A stretch of DNA of 64,000 bases from Sphingomonas sp. BK235 (GTDB taxonomy: Bacteria; Pseudomonadota; Alphaproteobacteria; Sphingomonadales; Sphingomonadaceae): the NCBI RefSeq assembly GCF_004345855.1, contig NZ_SLXN01000001.1, positions 992,001 to 1,056,000 of the forward strand, in the 5' to 3' direction. Under the pieces are notes generated by a model that did not search any database, was not told where the DNA came from, and saw only the letters and a program-made list of their open reading frames with translations. The translations under genes were made by a program, and so were the position numbers. The number at the start of each line of letters is the position of its first letter. Within the stretch, counting starts at the first letter, position 1. This document shows, one piece after another, positions 1 to 10,759 of this stretch.

Positions 1-58
1 GATAGGCGACCGCGAGGACGGCGGCGGGCAGCGCGAGGACGGTCAGCAGCTTGGTCAT
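1..58 (-). CDS. Start of an exported protein, cut by the window edge
   Basis: Only the first 19 codons are visible, read leftward from an ATG at 58. They encode a short Lys-containing start followed by a hydrophobic Leu/Ala/Val stretch typical of a Sec signal peptide. The gene lies directly downstream of the lytic transglycosylase on the same strand, 63 bp after its stop. In sphingomonads this place is often taken by another cell-wall gene such as rlpA, but nothing in these 19 residues proves that. Confidence 0.55.
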   Translation of the reverse strand, partial: MTKLLTVLALPAAVLAVAY

Positions 59-121
59 GGGGCGGGATCCGGTTCGATAACAGGCGGGGGAATTGCGTGG
101 GTGCGCGTCGAGGCTCGCGCC

Positions 122-1180
122 CTAGCGCGCGATCGCGTCGGCGAGCAAGCCCACCGACAGAGCGTAGAAGTTGGAGCAATTATAGTCGAGGATGACGCGA
201 TAGTTGCTCGTCAGCAGATAGGCGGTCGCGCCGGGACCGTCAGGCTCGATCAGCACCGCCTGCACCTGGTCGCCGGGCCAGCGCCCGCCGAGCGGCGCCA
301 GCCCGAGCGCGCGCCACTCCGCCATGCTGCGCCAGCCGCTGTGCCGCTCGAACACGCGCGGGCAGCGCGGCGACACCAGGCGGTTGGCGACACTCGCGCG
401 CGAGAAGCCCGCGGGCACGCTGACCGCGACGCCCCACGGCTCTCCCGCGCGCCAGCCCGCCTGTGTGAAATAATTGCCGATCGAGGCGAGCGTGTCGGCC
501 GAGGAGTTCCAGATGTCGATGCGCCCGTCGCCGTCGCCGTCGCGCGCGAGGCGGAGGTAGACCGAAGGCAGGAACTGCGGGTTGCCCATCGCGCCGGCCC
601 AGCTGCCGACCAGCTGCGAGCGCGGCACGCCGCGGTCGATCATCTTGAGCGCGGCGATCAGCTCGCCCTCGAACAGCGGGCGGCGGCGTCCCTCATAAGC
701 GAGGCTGGCGAGGCTGCGCAGCAGGTCGAAATTGCCGGTGTACGAGCCGTAGTTGGTCTCATGCCCCCAGATGGCGACCATGATCTGCTCGGGCACGCCG
801 GTCTCCGCCTCGACGCGCGCCAGCTTGGCGCGGTTGGCGGTGTACGCGGCGCGACCGCGCGAGATGCGGGCGGTGTCGACGTGCGCGGCGCGATACGGCG
901 CGAACAGCGGCACCGGCGCATTGGGACGCGCCTCGGGTTGCTGCTGGTCGAGCGCGACGACGCGCGGGTTGAAGGTGAGCCCGGCGAGCGCACTGTCGGC
1001 CGTGGCCGGGCGCACCCCCGCGGCGACGGCTCGGGCGCGGACCTGCGCCAGATAGGTCTGGAAGCCCGAGGCCTCGGCGTCGACCGCGGACGGCGCGACG
1101 CTCTGCGCCGAGGAGGCGGGCGCGGCGAGCAGGAGGAGCGTGGCGGCGATGCCGCGGGCGAGCGTTGCGACCGCTGTCAT
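122..1180 (-). CDS. Lytic murein transglycosylase, MltB family
   Basis: Predicted periplasmic enzyme that cleaves the MurNAc-GlcNAc bond of peptidoglycan non-hydrolytically. The 352-residue protein starts with a signal peptide (about residues 1-26, cut after SSA). It contains the SLT/MltB-type catalytic segment IWGHETNYGSYTG with the likely catalytic Glu141. AGAMGNPQFLPSVYL and DIWNSSADTLASIGNYF follow, both typical of the MltB/SLT_2 family. The open frame continues upstream to 1411, but that part is the antisense of the adjacent tRNA-Ser and is not credible protein. The ATG at 1180 gives a proper signal peptide, so I chose it. A C-terminal peptidoglycan-binding domain is not evident. Confidence 0.9.
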   Translation of the reverse strand: MTAVATLARGIAATLLLLAAPASSAQSVAPSAVDAEASGFQTYLAQVRARAVAAGVRPATADSALAGLTFNPRVVALDQQQPEARPNAPVPLFAPYRAAHVDTARISRGRAAYTANRAKLARVEAETGVPEQIMVAIWGHETNYGSYTGNFDLLRSLASLAYEGRRRPLFEGELIAALKMIDRGVPRSQLVGSWAGAMGNPQFLPSVYLRLARDGDGDGRIDIWNSSADTLASIGNYFTQAGWRAGEPWGVAVSVPAGFSRASVANRLVSPRCPRVFERHSGWRSMAEWRALGLAPLGGRWPGDQVQAVLIEPDGPGATAYLLTSNYRVILDYNCSNFYALSVGLLADAIAR

Positions 1181-1277
1181 GGTCGGGGCGTTCTGGCACA
1201 GCGGGTCGGCGCACGGAACCGCAAATCGAGCGAATCCTTGCACTCGTCGCCGCGTCGCGCGTAAGCGGGTCGCCTGC

Positions 1278-1368
<91 letters not shown>

Positions 1369-1412
1369 CGCCGCTACCCGGCAGCGTCGACCCGGCTCCT
1401 CTCATCGACATC

Positions 1413-1442
1413 GGGCCGGCCGGGAAGGTACCCGGCCGGCCC
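1413..1442 (-). terminator. Strong hairpin downstream of the TonB receptor
   Basis: A perfect 12-bp G+C stem (1413-1424 with 1431-1442) closes a 6-nt loop, 8 nt beyond the receptor stop codon at 1451. There is no clear U-run on the receptor strand, so it may act as an mRNA 3' end stabiliser or an atypical terminator. Confidence 0.55.
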
Positions 1443-1450
1443 GCGCCGCG

Positions 1451-4400
1451 TCAGAGCTTCACCGAAGCGCCGACATACATGAAGCGGCCGATGTTGTCGT
1501 AGATGCCGTCGTTGCCGAACGCGGTGGCGCCAACACCCAGCAGCCCGTAAGGCGGCTTCTTGTCGGTCAGATTGTCGACGCCGCCGTAGAAGCGGAACGA
1601 GTCGTTGACGTCCACCGACGCGCGCAGCGCGTGGTAGAACACCTTGGGATAATAGACGACGTCCGCATAGTTCGGGTCCAGCGCCGCCACGCCATTGGTG
1701 TCGTGCTGCGCCTCCCAGTCGGTGATCGACTGGCGACCGATGTAGCGCAGCTGATAGCCCAGCGACCAGTTCTTGTGCGTGAAATCGGCCGTGAAGTTGA
1801 GGTTCCAGATCGGATCGCCCAACTCGCCCTTGACGCGATCCGGCTGGGTCGGATTGTCGAGATAGGGGAAGTCGGTGCGGTCATCGACCCAGGTGTTGAC
1901 GACGCGGAACGCCACCTTGTTATCGTCGTCGAGCCGAAGATTATAGGCGACGTCGATGTCGAGCCCCTTGGCGCGCAGCGCGGCGAAGTTGACCGTGCTC
2001 TGCAACAGCGCCGGCCGCGCGAACAGGCCGTTGGACTGACGCGGGTTGATCAGCGCGCAGAACTGATTGTCCAGCGACGCCGCGTCATAACAGGCGTCGA
2101 GGATGGTCTGCGCGTCGACCGGGCTGATCACGTTGCTGATCTTGATGTCGTAATAGTCCGCGGTAATCGCCAGGCCCGGGACGAAGGACGGCTGGATCAC
2201 GACGCCATAGGTCCAGCTGCGCGACGTCTCCGCGGTCAGATTGGGGTTGCCGCCCGACAGGAACTCGGTGCTGCCCGACCGCGCCACCGAGTTGATGAAC
2301 CCGGTCGGCACCCCCGCCGCGGCGCAATTGGCGGCACGGGTCGACTTGCCCGTGTCGATGAAGTTCACATCGCAGGGATCGTCGAGCAGGTTGAAGTTCT
2401 GCGACGGCGACGAATACAGATCGCTCAGCGTCGGCGCGCGCACCGACTTGGAATAGTTCACGCGGAACTTGATGTCGCGCACCGGCGCATAGATGCCGCC
2501 GGCATTCCAGGCCCAGACAGTGCCGGTCGCCCCCTTGTAATCGGCGACGCGGGCGGCGCCGTTGACGGTCAGCTCCTGCGCGAACGGCAGGTCGCGGAGC
2601 AGCGGCAGCTCCAGCTCGCCATAGGCTTCCTTCACCGCGAAGGACGGCGGATCGAAGGCGGGGATGGCGTTGAAGAAGGTGTCGCCCCCCGTCACCGTCG
2701 CGTCATAGGCGTAACGCGCCGTCTCGCGGCGATATTCGGCACCGATCGCGAAGCGCACCGGTCCGCCGGGCAGCTCGAACAGCTGCGAGCTGTCCCCGAC
2801 GATATTGGCGTTGACGTCGAACTGCGTCGCCTTGCCCGAGCGGTAGGATGTGGTGCGGATATAGTCGAGCGCCGCCTGGCTGGCATTGCCCTCGCCGAAC
2901 AGGTTGAGCGGGGCGCAGCCCGGATCGGTCACCGTCGTCTGGTTGATCCGGCAGACGATATCGCCGGCGCCGTTGCGCACCGCGTCGACCGCGTTGAGGA
3001 AGCGCGACTCGTAGCGGTTGTTGTAGAAGCGCGAGCGGCTGCGGAACTCGCCGTAATTGACCGACACGTCATAGTGCCAGTCCTCGTTGAACGTCCCCTC
3101 CGCGCCGACCACGACGCGATAGGTGTCACGGCGGTTGAACTCGTCGCGCGTCCCCAGGTCGTTGTTGTTGCGGTTCATCCGGAAGAAGCTCGCGCCCGAG
3201 GGCAGCAGCGAGCGGATCGTCGCCGCGGCCTGGGGGTTGAGATAGGCATTGTCGAACGCGATCGGGATGCCCGAGCCGAGGAAGGCGCCGGGATCCGCCG
3301 CGATCAGATTGCCCTCGCCGTCGTCGACCAACCCCTGGTCGCCGCCCTGCCCGAACGTCGGCGTGCCCTGGCTGAACGCCTCGACGCGGACGAACTTGGC
3401 CTCGATGAACGGCTTGAAGGCGTCGGACACGTCATAATGTGCGACCAGATTGGCGACATAGCGCTTGAGCGACGGGTCAAGCGTGCCGCGGTCGTTGAGC
3501 ACCGCGCCGTCGCCGCCCTGGTTGTTGTTCGACCCGGCCGGCCTATAGTCATTGCCGTAATTATACTCGCGCAGCGAGCCGTCGCCGTTGAAGCCGAACA
3601 CGCGCGGGAAACCGTTGGCGCGGCAGGCGGCGGGAACGTCGCCGCAGGCGAACGGGTCACCGCCGCTATACGCGATGAAATTGCCGCCATTGTCGTAGCC
3701 GAAGCTGTGGACGCCGCGGCGGAAGCTGCGCTTGGGCGCATTCTCGTCGGCACGCGGCACCAGCTGGAACTGATTGCGCCCGGCATAAGCGCCGGTCAGA
3801 TCGGCGCGGTCGGTGTAGGTGACGAGATCGGCCTGATTATACTCGAGGCTCAGCGCGACGTTGCCACGCCCGTCGGCGAAATTCTTGCCGTAGGTGCCGG
3901 ACAGGCGATAGGTCCCGCGCCCGCCCTTGTCGGTCAGCCCGCCCTGCGCGTTGAGCGACAGACCCTCGAAATCGCGCTTGAGCACGAAATTGACCACACC
4001 CGCCATCGCGTCCGAGCCATAGACCGCCGAACTGCCGCCGGTGACCACGTCGACACGGTCGATCAGGTCGGTCGGGATGGTGTTGGTGTCGACGAGGAAA
4101 TCGCCCTCGGACGAGGTGACGTGGCGGCGGCCGTTGACCAGCACCAGCGTGCGCGTGATGCCGAGCCCGCGCAGGTCGAGGAAATTGACCCCGGCGGTGC
4201 CGATGAACTGGGTGGAGTTCGCCTGGCTGTAGGTGGAGCGCAGCGACGGCAGGTCGTTGAGCACGTCACCCACCGCGACCGCGCCGGTGCGCGTCAGGTC
4301 GGCGGCGGTGACGCTGGTCACCGGGATCGGCGAGTCGAGCGTCGGGCGCGCGATGCGCGAGCCGGTGACCACCACCTCGTCGCCGCCGACCTCACCCGCC

Positions 4401-4582
4401 GCATCGGCGATCGCGGGCGGCGGCACGTCGGTCTGCGGCGCACCGATCTGATTGTCCTGCGCGGACGCTGGCGGCTGGTCGGCCGGCGTGGTCGTCTGCG
4501 CCGCGGCGGCAGCGGTCCAGCCGGTGGCGAGCAGCGAGACGCCGAGCAGAAGTGCGCGACGGCGGCGGAAAAACTGGTTCAT
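1451..4582 (-). CDS. TonB-dependent outer-membrane receptor
   Basis: 1043-residue outer-membrane transporter powered by TonB-ExbBD. A signal peptide covers about residues 1-28 (LLLGVSLLATGWTAAAAAQ). A low-complexity Pro/Gln linker leads to a TonB-box-like DEVVVTGSRI. The plug domain follows (PIPVTSVTAADLTRTGA, DLRGLGITRTLVLVNGRR, VDVVTGGSSAVYGSDAMAGVVNF), then a long beta-barrel ending RFMYVGASVKL. The plug features LVNGRRH and GSDAMAGVVNFV are those of the large sphingomonad and xanthomonad TBDRs that take up oligosaccharides, peptides or other organics rather than classical siderophores. The substrate cannot be read from sequence. The gene follows the DUF2490-like gene on the same strand after 153 bp. 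No cobalamin riboswitch is visible upstream. Confidence 0.93.
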   Translation of the reverse strand: MNQFFRRRRALLLGVSLLATGWTAAAAAQTTTPADQPPASAQDNQIGAPQTDVPPPAIADAAGEVGGDEVVVTGSRIARPTLDSPIPVTSVTAADLTRTGAVAVGDVLNDLPSLRSTYSQANSTQFIGTAGVNFLDLRGLGITRTLVLVNGRRHVTSSEGDFLVDTNTIPTDLIDRVDVVTGGSSAVYGSDAMAGVVNFVLKRDFEGLSLNAQGGLTDKGGRGTYRLSGTYGKNFADGRGNVALSLEYNQADLVTYTDRADLTGAYAGRNQFQLVPRADENAPKRSFRRGVHSFGYDNGGNFIAYSGGDPFACGDVPAACRANGFPRVFGFNGDGSLREYNYGNDYRPAGSNNNQGGDGAVLNDRGTLDPSLKRYVANLVAHYDVSDAFKPFIEAKFVRVEAFSQGTPTFGQGGDQGLVDDGEGNLIAADPGAFLGSGIPIAFDNAYLNPQAAATIRSLLPSGASFFRMNRNNNDLGTRDEFNRRDTYRVVVGAEGTFNEDWHYDVSVNYGEFRSRSRFYNNRYESRFLNAVDAVRNGAGDIVCRINQTTVTDPGCAPLNLFGEGNASQAALDYIRTTSYRSGKATQFDVNANIVGDSSQLFELPGGPVRFAIGAEYRRETARYAYDATVTGGDTFFNAIPAFDPPSFAVKEAYGELELPLLRDLPFAQELTVNGAARVADYKGATGTVWAWNAGGIYAPVRDIKFRVNYSKSVRAPTLSDLYSSPSQNFNLLDDPCDVNFIDTGKSTRAANCAAAGVPTGFINSVARSGSTEFLSGGNPNLTAETSRSWTYGVVIQPSFVPGLAITADYYDIKISNVISPVDAQTILDACYDAASLDNQFCALINPRQSNGLFARPALLQSTVNFAALRAKGLDIDVAYNLRLDDDNKVAFRVVNTWVDDRTDFPYLDNPTQPDRVKGELGDPIWNLNFTADFTHKNWSLGYQLRYIGRQSITDWEAQHDTNGVAALDPNYADVVYYPKVFYHALRASVDVNDSFRFYGGVDNLTDKKPPYGLLGVGATAFGNDGIYDNIGRFMYVGASVKL

Positions 4583-4693
4583 GGGACCCCTCTACGACTC
4601 GGCGCCTGCGACGAACGGGCGGCGTCTTATGGTTAATGCTTAGGACAAGCACGCTGCCATTAAGCAAGCCGTATCAGCAATATTCTGTAACGA

Positions 4694-4711
4694 TGTTGCG
4701 CGATGGCAACA
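4694..4711. other. Small inverted repeat upstream of the TonB receptor
   Basis: TGTTGC and GCAACA are exact reverse complements separated by 6 nt, in the 153-bp gap between the DUF2490-like gene and the receptor start. It could be an operator for the receptor or a weak terminator for the gene before it. The sequence alone does not decide. Confidence 0.3.
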
Positions 4712-4735
4712 CCGTAAACCGCGACGGCGCGCCGC

Positions 4736-5434
4736 TCAGAGCCGGACGAACAGCGTCGCACTCAGCACGTGGTTGACGCGGTCCTCGCCCAACCGCCGCA
4801 CCCGTTGGTTGAGGTAGCCGGGCTCGAGCCGCGCGGTCGGCAGCACGGGGAAGCCGATGCCGACGAAATTGCGCCACTGGTCCACCCCGTCGCGCACGCC
4901 CCAGCGGGTCGCGTTGAGGTTGAAGAAGCCCTCGGTCGTCGCGACCGCCTGTATCCCGCCGGTCCCCGCGAGCGGCACCTGGAGCCGAACGAACTGACGC
5001 AGCCGCCAGCTCGTCCCGTCGCGCCCCTCGACCATCCGCTGCTCGAGCCGCGTCCGGCTGATGATCAGCGGCGCGCCCGAGCGGAGCCGGACCGGCGCGA
5101 ACTGGACCTGTTGCCACGGGCGATGCTCATGCGTGACCCCGCCCCCCGCCGGGTCGGTGCGGACATAGGCATAGCCGGCGACTGCGTGCGCATCGCGCCC
5201 GATGCGCGCGCCCACGGCGGGGCGGAACAGCAACTGGCTGCCACCGCCGACATCGTCGGTGGCGCGCGCCTGCGCCTCGAGCCACAGGAACAGGTCGCCG
5301 CGCACCGCACCGGACGCGATCACCGCGCCCCAGGCCTGCGCGTCATCTTCCGCGCGCGCGGGCGACGCCGGCGCGAGCGTCACGATCGCACCCAGCGCGA
5401 GTTGGGCGAGACGGGGACGACGGTGGGACCACAT
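4736..5434 (-). CDS. DUF2490-like exported beta-rich protein
   Basis: 232-residue protein beginning with a signal peptide (LAQLALGAIVTLAPASPARA, then EDDAQAWGAV). The rest shows the alternating hydrophobic/aromatic strands and Arg/Tyr-rich motifs of DUF2490 outer-membrane-type proteins (FLWLEAQARATDD, HEHRPWQQVQF, RTRLEQRMVEG, YLNQRVRRLG, VNHVLSATLFVRL). Biochemical function is unknown for the family. An upstream ATG at 5449 is in frame, but the ATG at 5434 has a GGAG about 10 nt before it and gives a standard signal peptide. Its position just upstream of the TonB receptor hints at a shared outer-membrane role. Confidence 0.75.
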   Translation of the reverse strand: MWSHRRPRLAQLALGAIVTLAPASPARAEDDAQAWGAVIASGAVRGDLFLWLEAQARATDDVGGGSQLLFRPAVGARIGRDAHAVAGYAYVRTDPAGGGVTHEHRPWQQVQFAPVRLRSGAPLIISRTRLEQRMVEGRDGTSWRLRQFVRLQVPLAGTGGIQAVATTEGFFNLNATRWGVRDGVDQWRNFVGIGFPVLPTARLEPGYLNQRVRRLGEDRVNHVLSATLFVRL

Positions 5435-5581
5435 CGGGGGACACTCCATGGCTCGGCGATGGCGACGTCGGTTCACGCCGCATCAAAGGCTTAGGAGGTG
5501 ATCGCGCGGGTTTGAAGCCTCGTCCGACGCGCGGCCCCGGCCATGGCTTGCCTGCCCCCAGTCATTGTCCGGCAGGGAAAG

Positions 5582-5658
5582 TGGCGCGCCCGGAACGATT
5601 CGAACGTCCGACCCTCAGATTCGTAGTCTGATGCTCTATCCAGCTGAGCTACGGGCGC
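5582..5658 (-). tRNA. tRNA-Arg (anticodon ACG), copy 1
   Basis: 77-nt cloverleaf on the minus strand. Acceptor stem GCGCCCG pairs with CGGGCGC, followed by discriminator G and encoded CCA. D-arm is AGCTCAGCTGGATAGAGC, anticodon loop CTACGAA (ACG, read as ICG for CGN codons), and the T-loop TTCGAAT. It is identical to the copy at 5713-5789. Confidence 0.97.
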
Positions 5659-5712
5659 ATCGCGGCATGGCATGATGCCGGCCGTCTGCTCCACCTCGCG
5701 GTGGGCTTCCAT

Positions 5713-5789
5713 TGGCGCGCCCGGAACGATTCGAACGTCCGACCCTCAGATTCGTAGTCTGATGCTCTATCCAGCTGAGCTACGGGCGC
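5713..5789 (-). tRNA. tRNA-Arg (anticodon ACG), copy 2
   Basis: A second 77-nt gene, identical across the mature tRNA to the copy at 5582-5658 and separated from it by 54 bp. Both face the same way, so they are probably co-transcribed, with this copy first. Confidence 0.97.
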
Positions 5790-5872
5790 GCAATGGAGCG
5801 GCGCTGTTAGACGCCGCGGCGCGGGGGCGCAAGAGCGTTGCGGGAAGTTTTTCGCCCCTCTACGCAGATCGC

Positions 5873-6388
5873 ATGCTTCGCCCGTCGCGCGCTCTGTCGC
5901 CGCTCGCCCTGATCGCTCTTCCCCTGATCTCGGGATGCAGCGCCGATCCCAGCGGTTACCCCTCGCTCGCACCGCGCCCGATCGAGAAAATGGGGTTCGA
6001 GGAACCCGCCACCCCGCCCCCCGCGCCGATCGCGGCGGACCCTGCGCTCGACTCCCGTCTGACCGCCATCGCGGCGACGCGGGCCGCCGCGGCGCGCGCC
6101 TTCGACGCCGCGGCGGACCGTGCCGCGACGCGCACCACCGCCGCCCGCGGCGCCGCGGTCGGCAGCGAGCGCTGGCTCGACGCGCAGACCGCGGTGGCGG
6201 AGCTCGACTCGCTGCGCTCGACCCATGCCGATTCGGTCGGTCAGCTAGAGGAGCTCGCCGCGGCGCGCGCGCAGGCGCTCCAGCCTGCCTATCCCGCGCT
6301 CGATCAGGCGCTCGACGCGGCACGCGCCACGGCGGCGGCGCAGACCCGGCGGATCGACTCGCTCGCCGCCGCGCTGCCGGCCGGCTGA
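5873..6388 (+). CDS. Small Ala-rich lipoprotein with coiled coil
   Basis: 171 residues. The N-terminus is a lipoprotein signal with lipobox ending I19-S20-G21-C22, so the mature protein should be lipid-anchored. A Pro-rich linker (TPPPAPIAADP) follows. From about residue 55 to the end there is a long Ala/Arg/Asp/Glu helix-forming segment with a heptad-like pattern (LTAIAATRAAAARAFDAAAD), consistent with a coiled coil. I do not recognise a named family. It is divergent from the tRNA-Arg pair and convergent with the membrane/spermidine-synthase fusion gene. Confidence 0.65.
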   Translation: MLRPSRALSPLALIALPLISGCSADPSGYPSLAPRPIEKMGFEEPATPPPAPIAADPALDSRLTAIAATRAAAARAFDAAADRAATRTTAARGAAVGSERWLDAQTAVAELDSLRSTHADSVGQLEELAAARAQALQPAYPALDQALDAARATAAAQTRRIDSLAAALPAG

Positions 6389-6419
6389 TCGCACCGCAAA
6401 CGGCGCGGCGGCGCCTCGG

Positions 6420-8636
6420 TCAGAAGCGGAGCAGCGGCAGGATCGTCGCGTAATCGTCGGTCCAGGGCGCGAAACCGGGCCGTCGGCGCAGCGCGCGCCA
6501 GTCGCCCTCGTCCCCGGCGAGCAACGCCTGCGTCCAGGGATCGCGCGTCAGCACGATCCACGACGAGGGAGTCCCTTCCTCCTCCGTCGCGTCCGGGCGG
6601 TGGTTGAGGATCAGCGCGCGCCACCCGCCCGCGCGCGCCGCCGCGGCGACCACCGGGCCGAGATTGACGAAGCGGTTCGAGATATGGACCGCGAGCACCC
6701 CGCGCGGCGCGACCACGCGCGCATAGACCGCGAACGCCTCGCGCGTCAGCAGGTGCATCGGCACCGCGTCCGAGGAGAAGGCATCGAGCGCGAGCAGGTC
6801 GAGGCTCGCGGGCGCGGCGCGTTCGAGCGAGACGCGCGCGTCGCCCAGCTCGATCGCGGCGCCGGGCGCGCAGTCGGCGAGGAAGGTGAAGCGGCGCGCG
6901 TGGCTCAGCTGCGCCATCGCGGGGTCGATCTCGTAGAAGCGCCAGCTTTGTCCCGGCCGCGCGTAGCAGGCGAGCGTCCCGGTGCCGAGCCCCACCACGC
7001 CGATCCGCGCGCGCGCGCCGAACAGCAGCGGCGCGGCGCGCATCGCGCGGCCGACCCCGCTCCCCGGCGTGTAATAGGTCGTCGGCGTCCGCTCGCGCGC
7101 GGGCGAGCCGGTCAGCTGCACGCCATGGAGCGTCGTGCCGTGCACCAGCGTGCGCCGGTTCGGCTCGTCCACCACGGTATAGACGCCGAAATAGCTGCGC
7201 AGCCGGGCCCCGGGCTCGAGCGAGAGCGACAGCGAGCGGAAACCGCCGAACAGCAGCAGCGCGCTGGCCAGCACCATCAGATAGGGCAGCCGAGCCCCCA
7301 GCGTCAGCAGCCCCGCCGCGGCGATCACGACGAAAGTCGCGCTGGTATGGCGCACGACGCGCAGCCCGCCCGGTCCCTGCGCGACGATCGCCGCCGCGAC
7401 CGTCAACCCGACCAGGATCACCGCGGCGGCGCCGAGCCGCGCGCCGCGCCGCTCCCACAGCACGCGCAGCGCGGCGGCGAGCGGCGCCTGCGGCACCAGC
7501 GCCCCCGCCGCGAGGATCAGGATCGGATATTCCCACGTCCAGTCGAACAGCGTCGGCGCGACCAGCCCCGCGAACACCCCGCCGAGCGCGCCGCCGACCG
7601 ACATGGCGAGATAGAATCCGGTCAGCCGCGCGGGCTCGGGGCGCAGCCGGTACAGCGAGGTGTGGAGCGCGACCGAGATCATGAACAGCAGGACCAGCGC
7701 CATCAGCGTGCTCAGCGTCGCCATCTCGGAGAAGCCGCCCATCATGATCCCGCCGAACAGCAGGATCGTCACCGGCGCCGCGCCCGTCAGCGTGTCGGCG
7801 AGCCAGCGCCGCGCCGCGAAGGCGATCGAGAAGCTGAGCAGGTAGAGCGCGAGCGGGATCACCCACAGCAGCGGCATCGCGACCAGGTCGGTGCTGATGA
7901 AGGTCGAGGTGGCGAGCATCATGCCCGAGGGCACCAGCCCCAGCACCACCCACAGCAGCACGCGCGAGCGCGGCGGCGCCGGCTCGCTCGGCGCGACATC
8001 CGCGGCCGAGGTGGCACGCGGCGGCAGCCGCGTCGCACAGGCCAGCACCAGCGCGATCAGCAGCAGATATCCCCCGGTCCACAGCCAGCGCTGGCTGGTC
8101 ACGCGCAGCAACGGTTCGACCAGCAGCGGAAAGGCGACCAGGCCGGCGAAACTGCCGAGGTTGGACGCGGCGTAGAGCGGATAGGGATCGGTGCCGGGGC
8201 GCGCCAGCTCATACCAGCGCTGCATCAGCGGCGCTTGCGACGACACCGCGAAGAACAACGGCCCGATCGACACGGCGAACAGATACGGCACCCATAGCGC
8301 CGGCTCGGCCCCGGCCGGCGGGGCGCGGGCGCTCAGCCCGATCGGCAGGAAGGCGCAGGCGGCGAGCAGCACGGTCAGGTGAAGCGTGCGCTGGCGCCGC
8401 GGCGCCAGCCGGCCGAGCAGATGCGCATAGCCATAGCCGCCGAGCAGCAGCGCCTGATAGACCAGCATCGCCGAGTTCCACACCGCGGGGGCGCCACCCA
8501 ACCGCGGCAGCGCCAGCCGCGCGATCATCGGCTGGACCAGGAACAGCAGGAACGAGCCGGTGAGCATGGTCGCGACGAACAGCGCGCCGACCGCGCCGCC
8601 GCCTCGCGCCGCCCCGCCGACGCCCGGCTCAGCCAC
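6420..8636 (-). CDS. Multi-pass membrane protein fused to a spermidine-synthase-like domain
   Basis: About 738 residues. The first 450 or so form many hydrophobic segments (FVATMLTGSFLLFLVQPMIA, WNSAMLVYQALLLGGYGYAH and others). The C-terminal third is a SAM-fold domain like spermidine synthase, with IGVVGLGTGTLACYA as nucleotide-binding loop and LLALDAFSSDAVPMHLLT as the acidic catalytic-type segment. Such fusions are common in proteobacteria, but their substrate is not established. The chosen GTG at 8636 overlaps the stop of the acetyltransferase gene before it (GTGGCTGA, 8 nt), which fits coupling. An ATG at 8567 is an alternative, though it lies inside the first membrane segment. Confidence 0.8.
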   Translation of the reverse strand: MAEPGVGGAARGGGAVGALFVATMLTGSFLLFLVQPMIARLALPRLGGAPAVWNSAMLVYQALLLGGYGYAHLLGRLAPRRQRTLHLTVLLAACAFLPIGLSARAPPAGAEPALWVPYLFAVSIGPLFFAVSSQAPLMQRWYELARPGTDPYPLYAASNLGSFAGLVAFPLLVEPLLRVTSQRWLWTGGYLLLIALVLACATRLPPRATSAADVAPSEPAPPRSRVLLWVVLGLVPSGMMLATSTFISTDLVAMPLLWVIPLALYLLSFSIAFAARRWLADTLTGAAPVTILLFGGIMMGGFSEMATLSTLMALVLLFMISVALHTSLYRLRPEPARLTGFYLAMSVGGALGGVFAGLVAPTLFDWTWEYPILILAAGALVPQAPLAAALRVLWERRGARLGAAAVILVGLTVAAAIVAQGPGGLRVVRHTSATFVVIAAAGLLTLGARLPYLMVLASALLLFGGFRSLSLSLEPGARLRSYFGVYTVVDEPNRRTLVHGTTLHGVQLTGSPARERTPTTYYTPGSGVGRAMRAAPLLFGARARIGVVGLGTGTLACYARPGQSWRFYEIDPAMAQLSHARRFTFLADCAPGAAIELGDARVSLERAAPASLDLLALDAFSSDAVPMHLLTREAFAVYARVVAPRGVLAVHISNRFVNLGPVVAAAARAGGWRALILNHRPDATEEEGTPSSWIVLTRDPWTQALLAGDEGDWRALRRRPGFAPWTDDYATILPLLRF

Positions 8637-9158
8637 GCGCCGGCCGCGCGATGCGATAGAGCAGATGGCGGCGGAGCGGATCGCCGACCTCGAGTTCGGG
8701 ATGATCGAAGTCACCTCCGACGACGCGCGTCATGCCGAGCCGCTCCATCAGCAGCCGGCTGCGCGTGTTGCCGGGCACGGTCACCGCCGCGATCGTCGGC
8801 ACGTCGAGATGCTCCCACGCCCATTCGAGGCAGGCGGACGCCGCCTCCCGCGCATAGCCCCTGCCCCAGTGCGCGCGGCCGAGCCGCCAGCCGATCTCCA
8901 CCTCGCCCGCCACCGGCGGCTTGAGCGGCAACAGCCCGCACAGGCCGACGAACGCCTGATCGGCGCGGCGCTCGACCACCCAGAAGCAATGGCCGTACCG
9001 CGCCTGTGCCGCCGCCATGCGCCGCCACGCGCGGCGGCTCTCGCGCCGCGTCTCCGACGGGCCGATGTGACGCATCACCTCGGCATCCTGCGCGATGGCG
9101 TGGAAGGACTCGACGTCCTCGGCGCGCCAGCCGCGCAGCGTGAGCCGCTCGGTCTCGA

Positions 9159-9162
<4 letters not shown>
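8629..9162 (-). CDS. GNAT N-acetyltransferase, RimJ/RimL type (copy 1)
   Basis: 177 residues. It starts with MIETERLTLRGW, the usual opening of RimJ/RimL-type GNAT enzymes. The acetyl-CoA loop is in AHWGRGYAREAA, followed by NTRSRLLMERLGM, the standard beta5-alpha4 ending. The acceptor is unknown; relatives acetylate ribosomal protein N-termini or small amines. The start overlaps the stop of the next acetyltransferase gene by ATGA. The two proteins have the same length and similar sequence and look like a tandem duplication. Confidence 0.88.
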
Positions 9163-10720
<1,558 letters not shown>

Positions 10721-10759
10721 TTACGGCAGCGGAACGCCCGCTCGCGCGTTAGGCGGCGC

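Noticed and set aside
5491..6323. Peptides containing VAQLDRASDYESEGRTFES in two minus-strand frames
   Set aside because: They are translations of the two tRNA-Arg genes themselves. The tRNA structures explain both.
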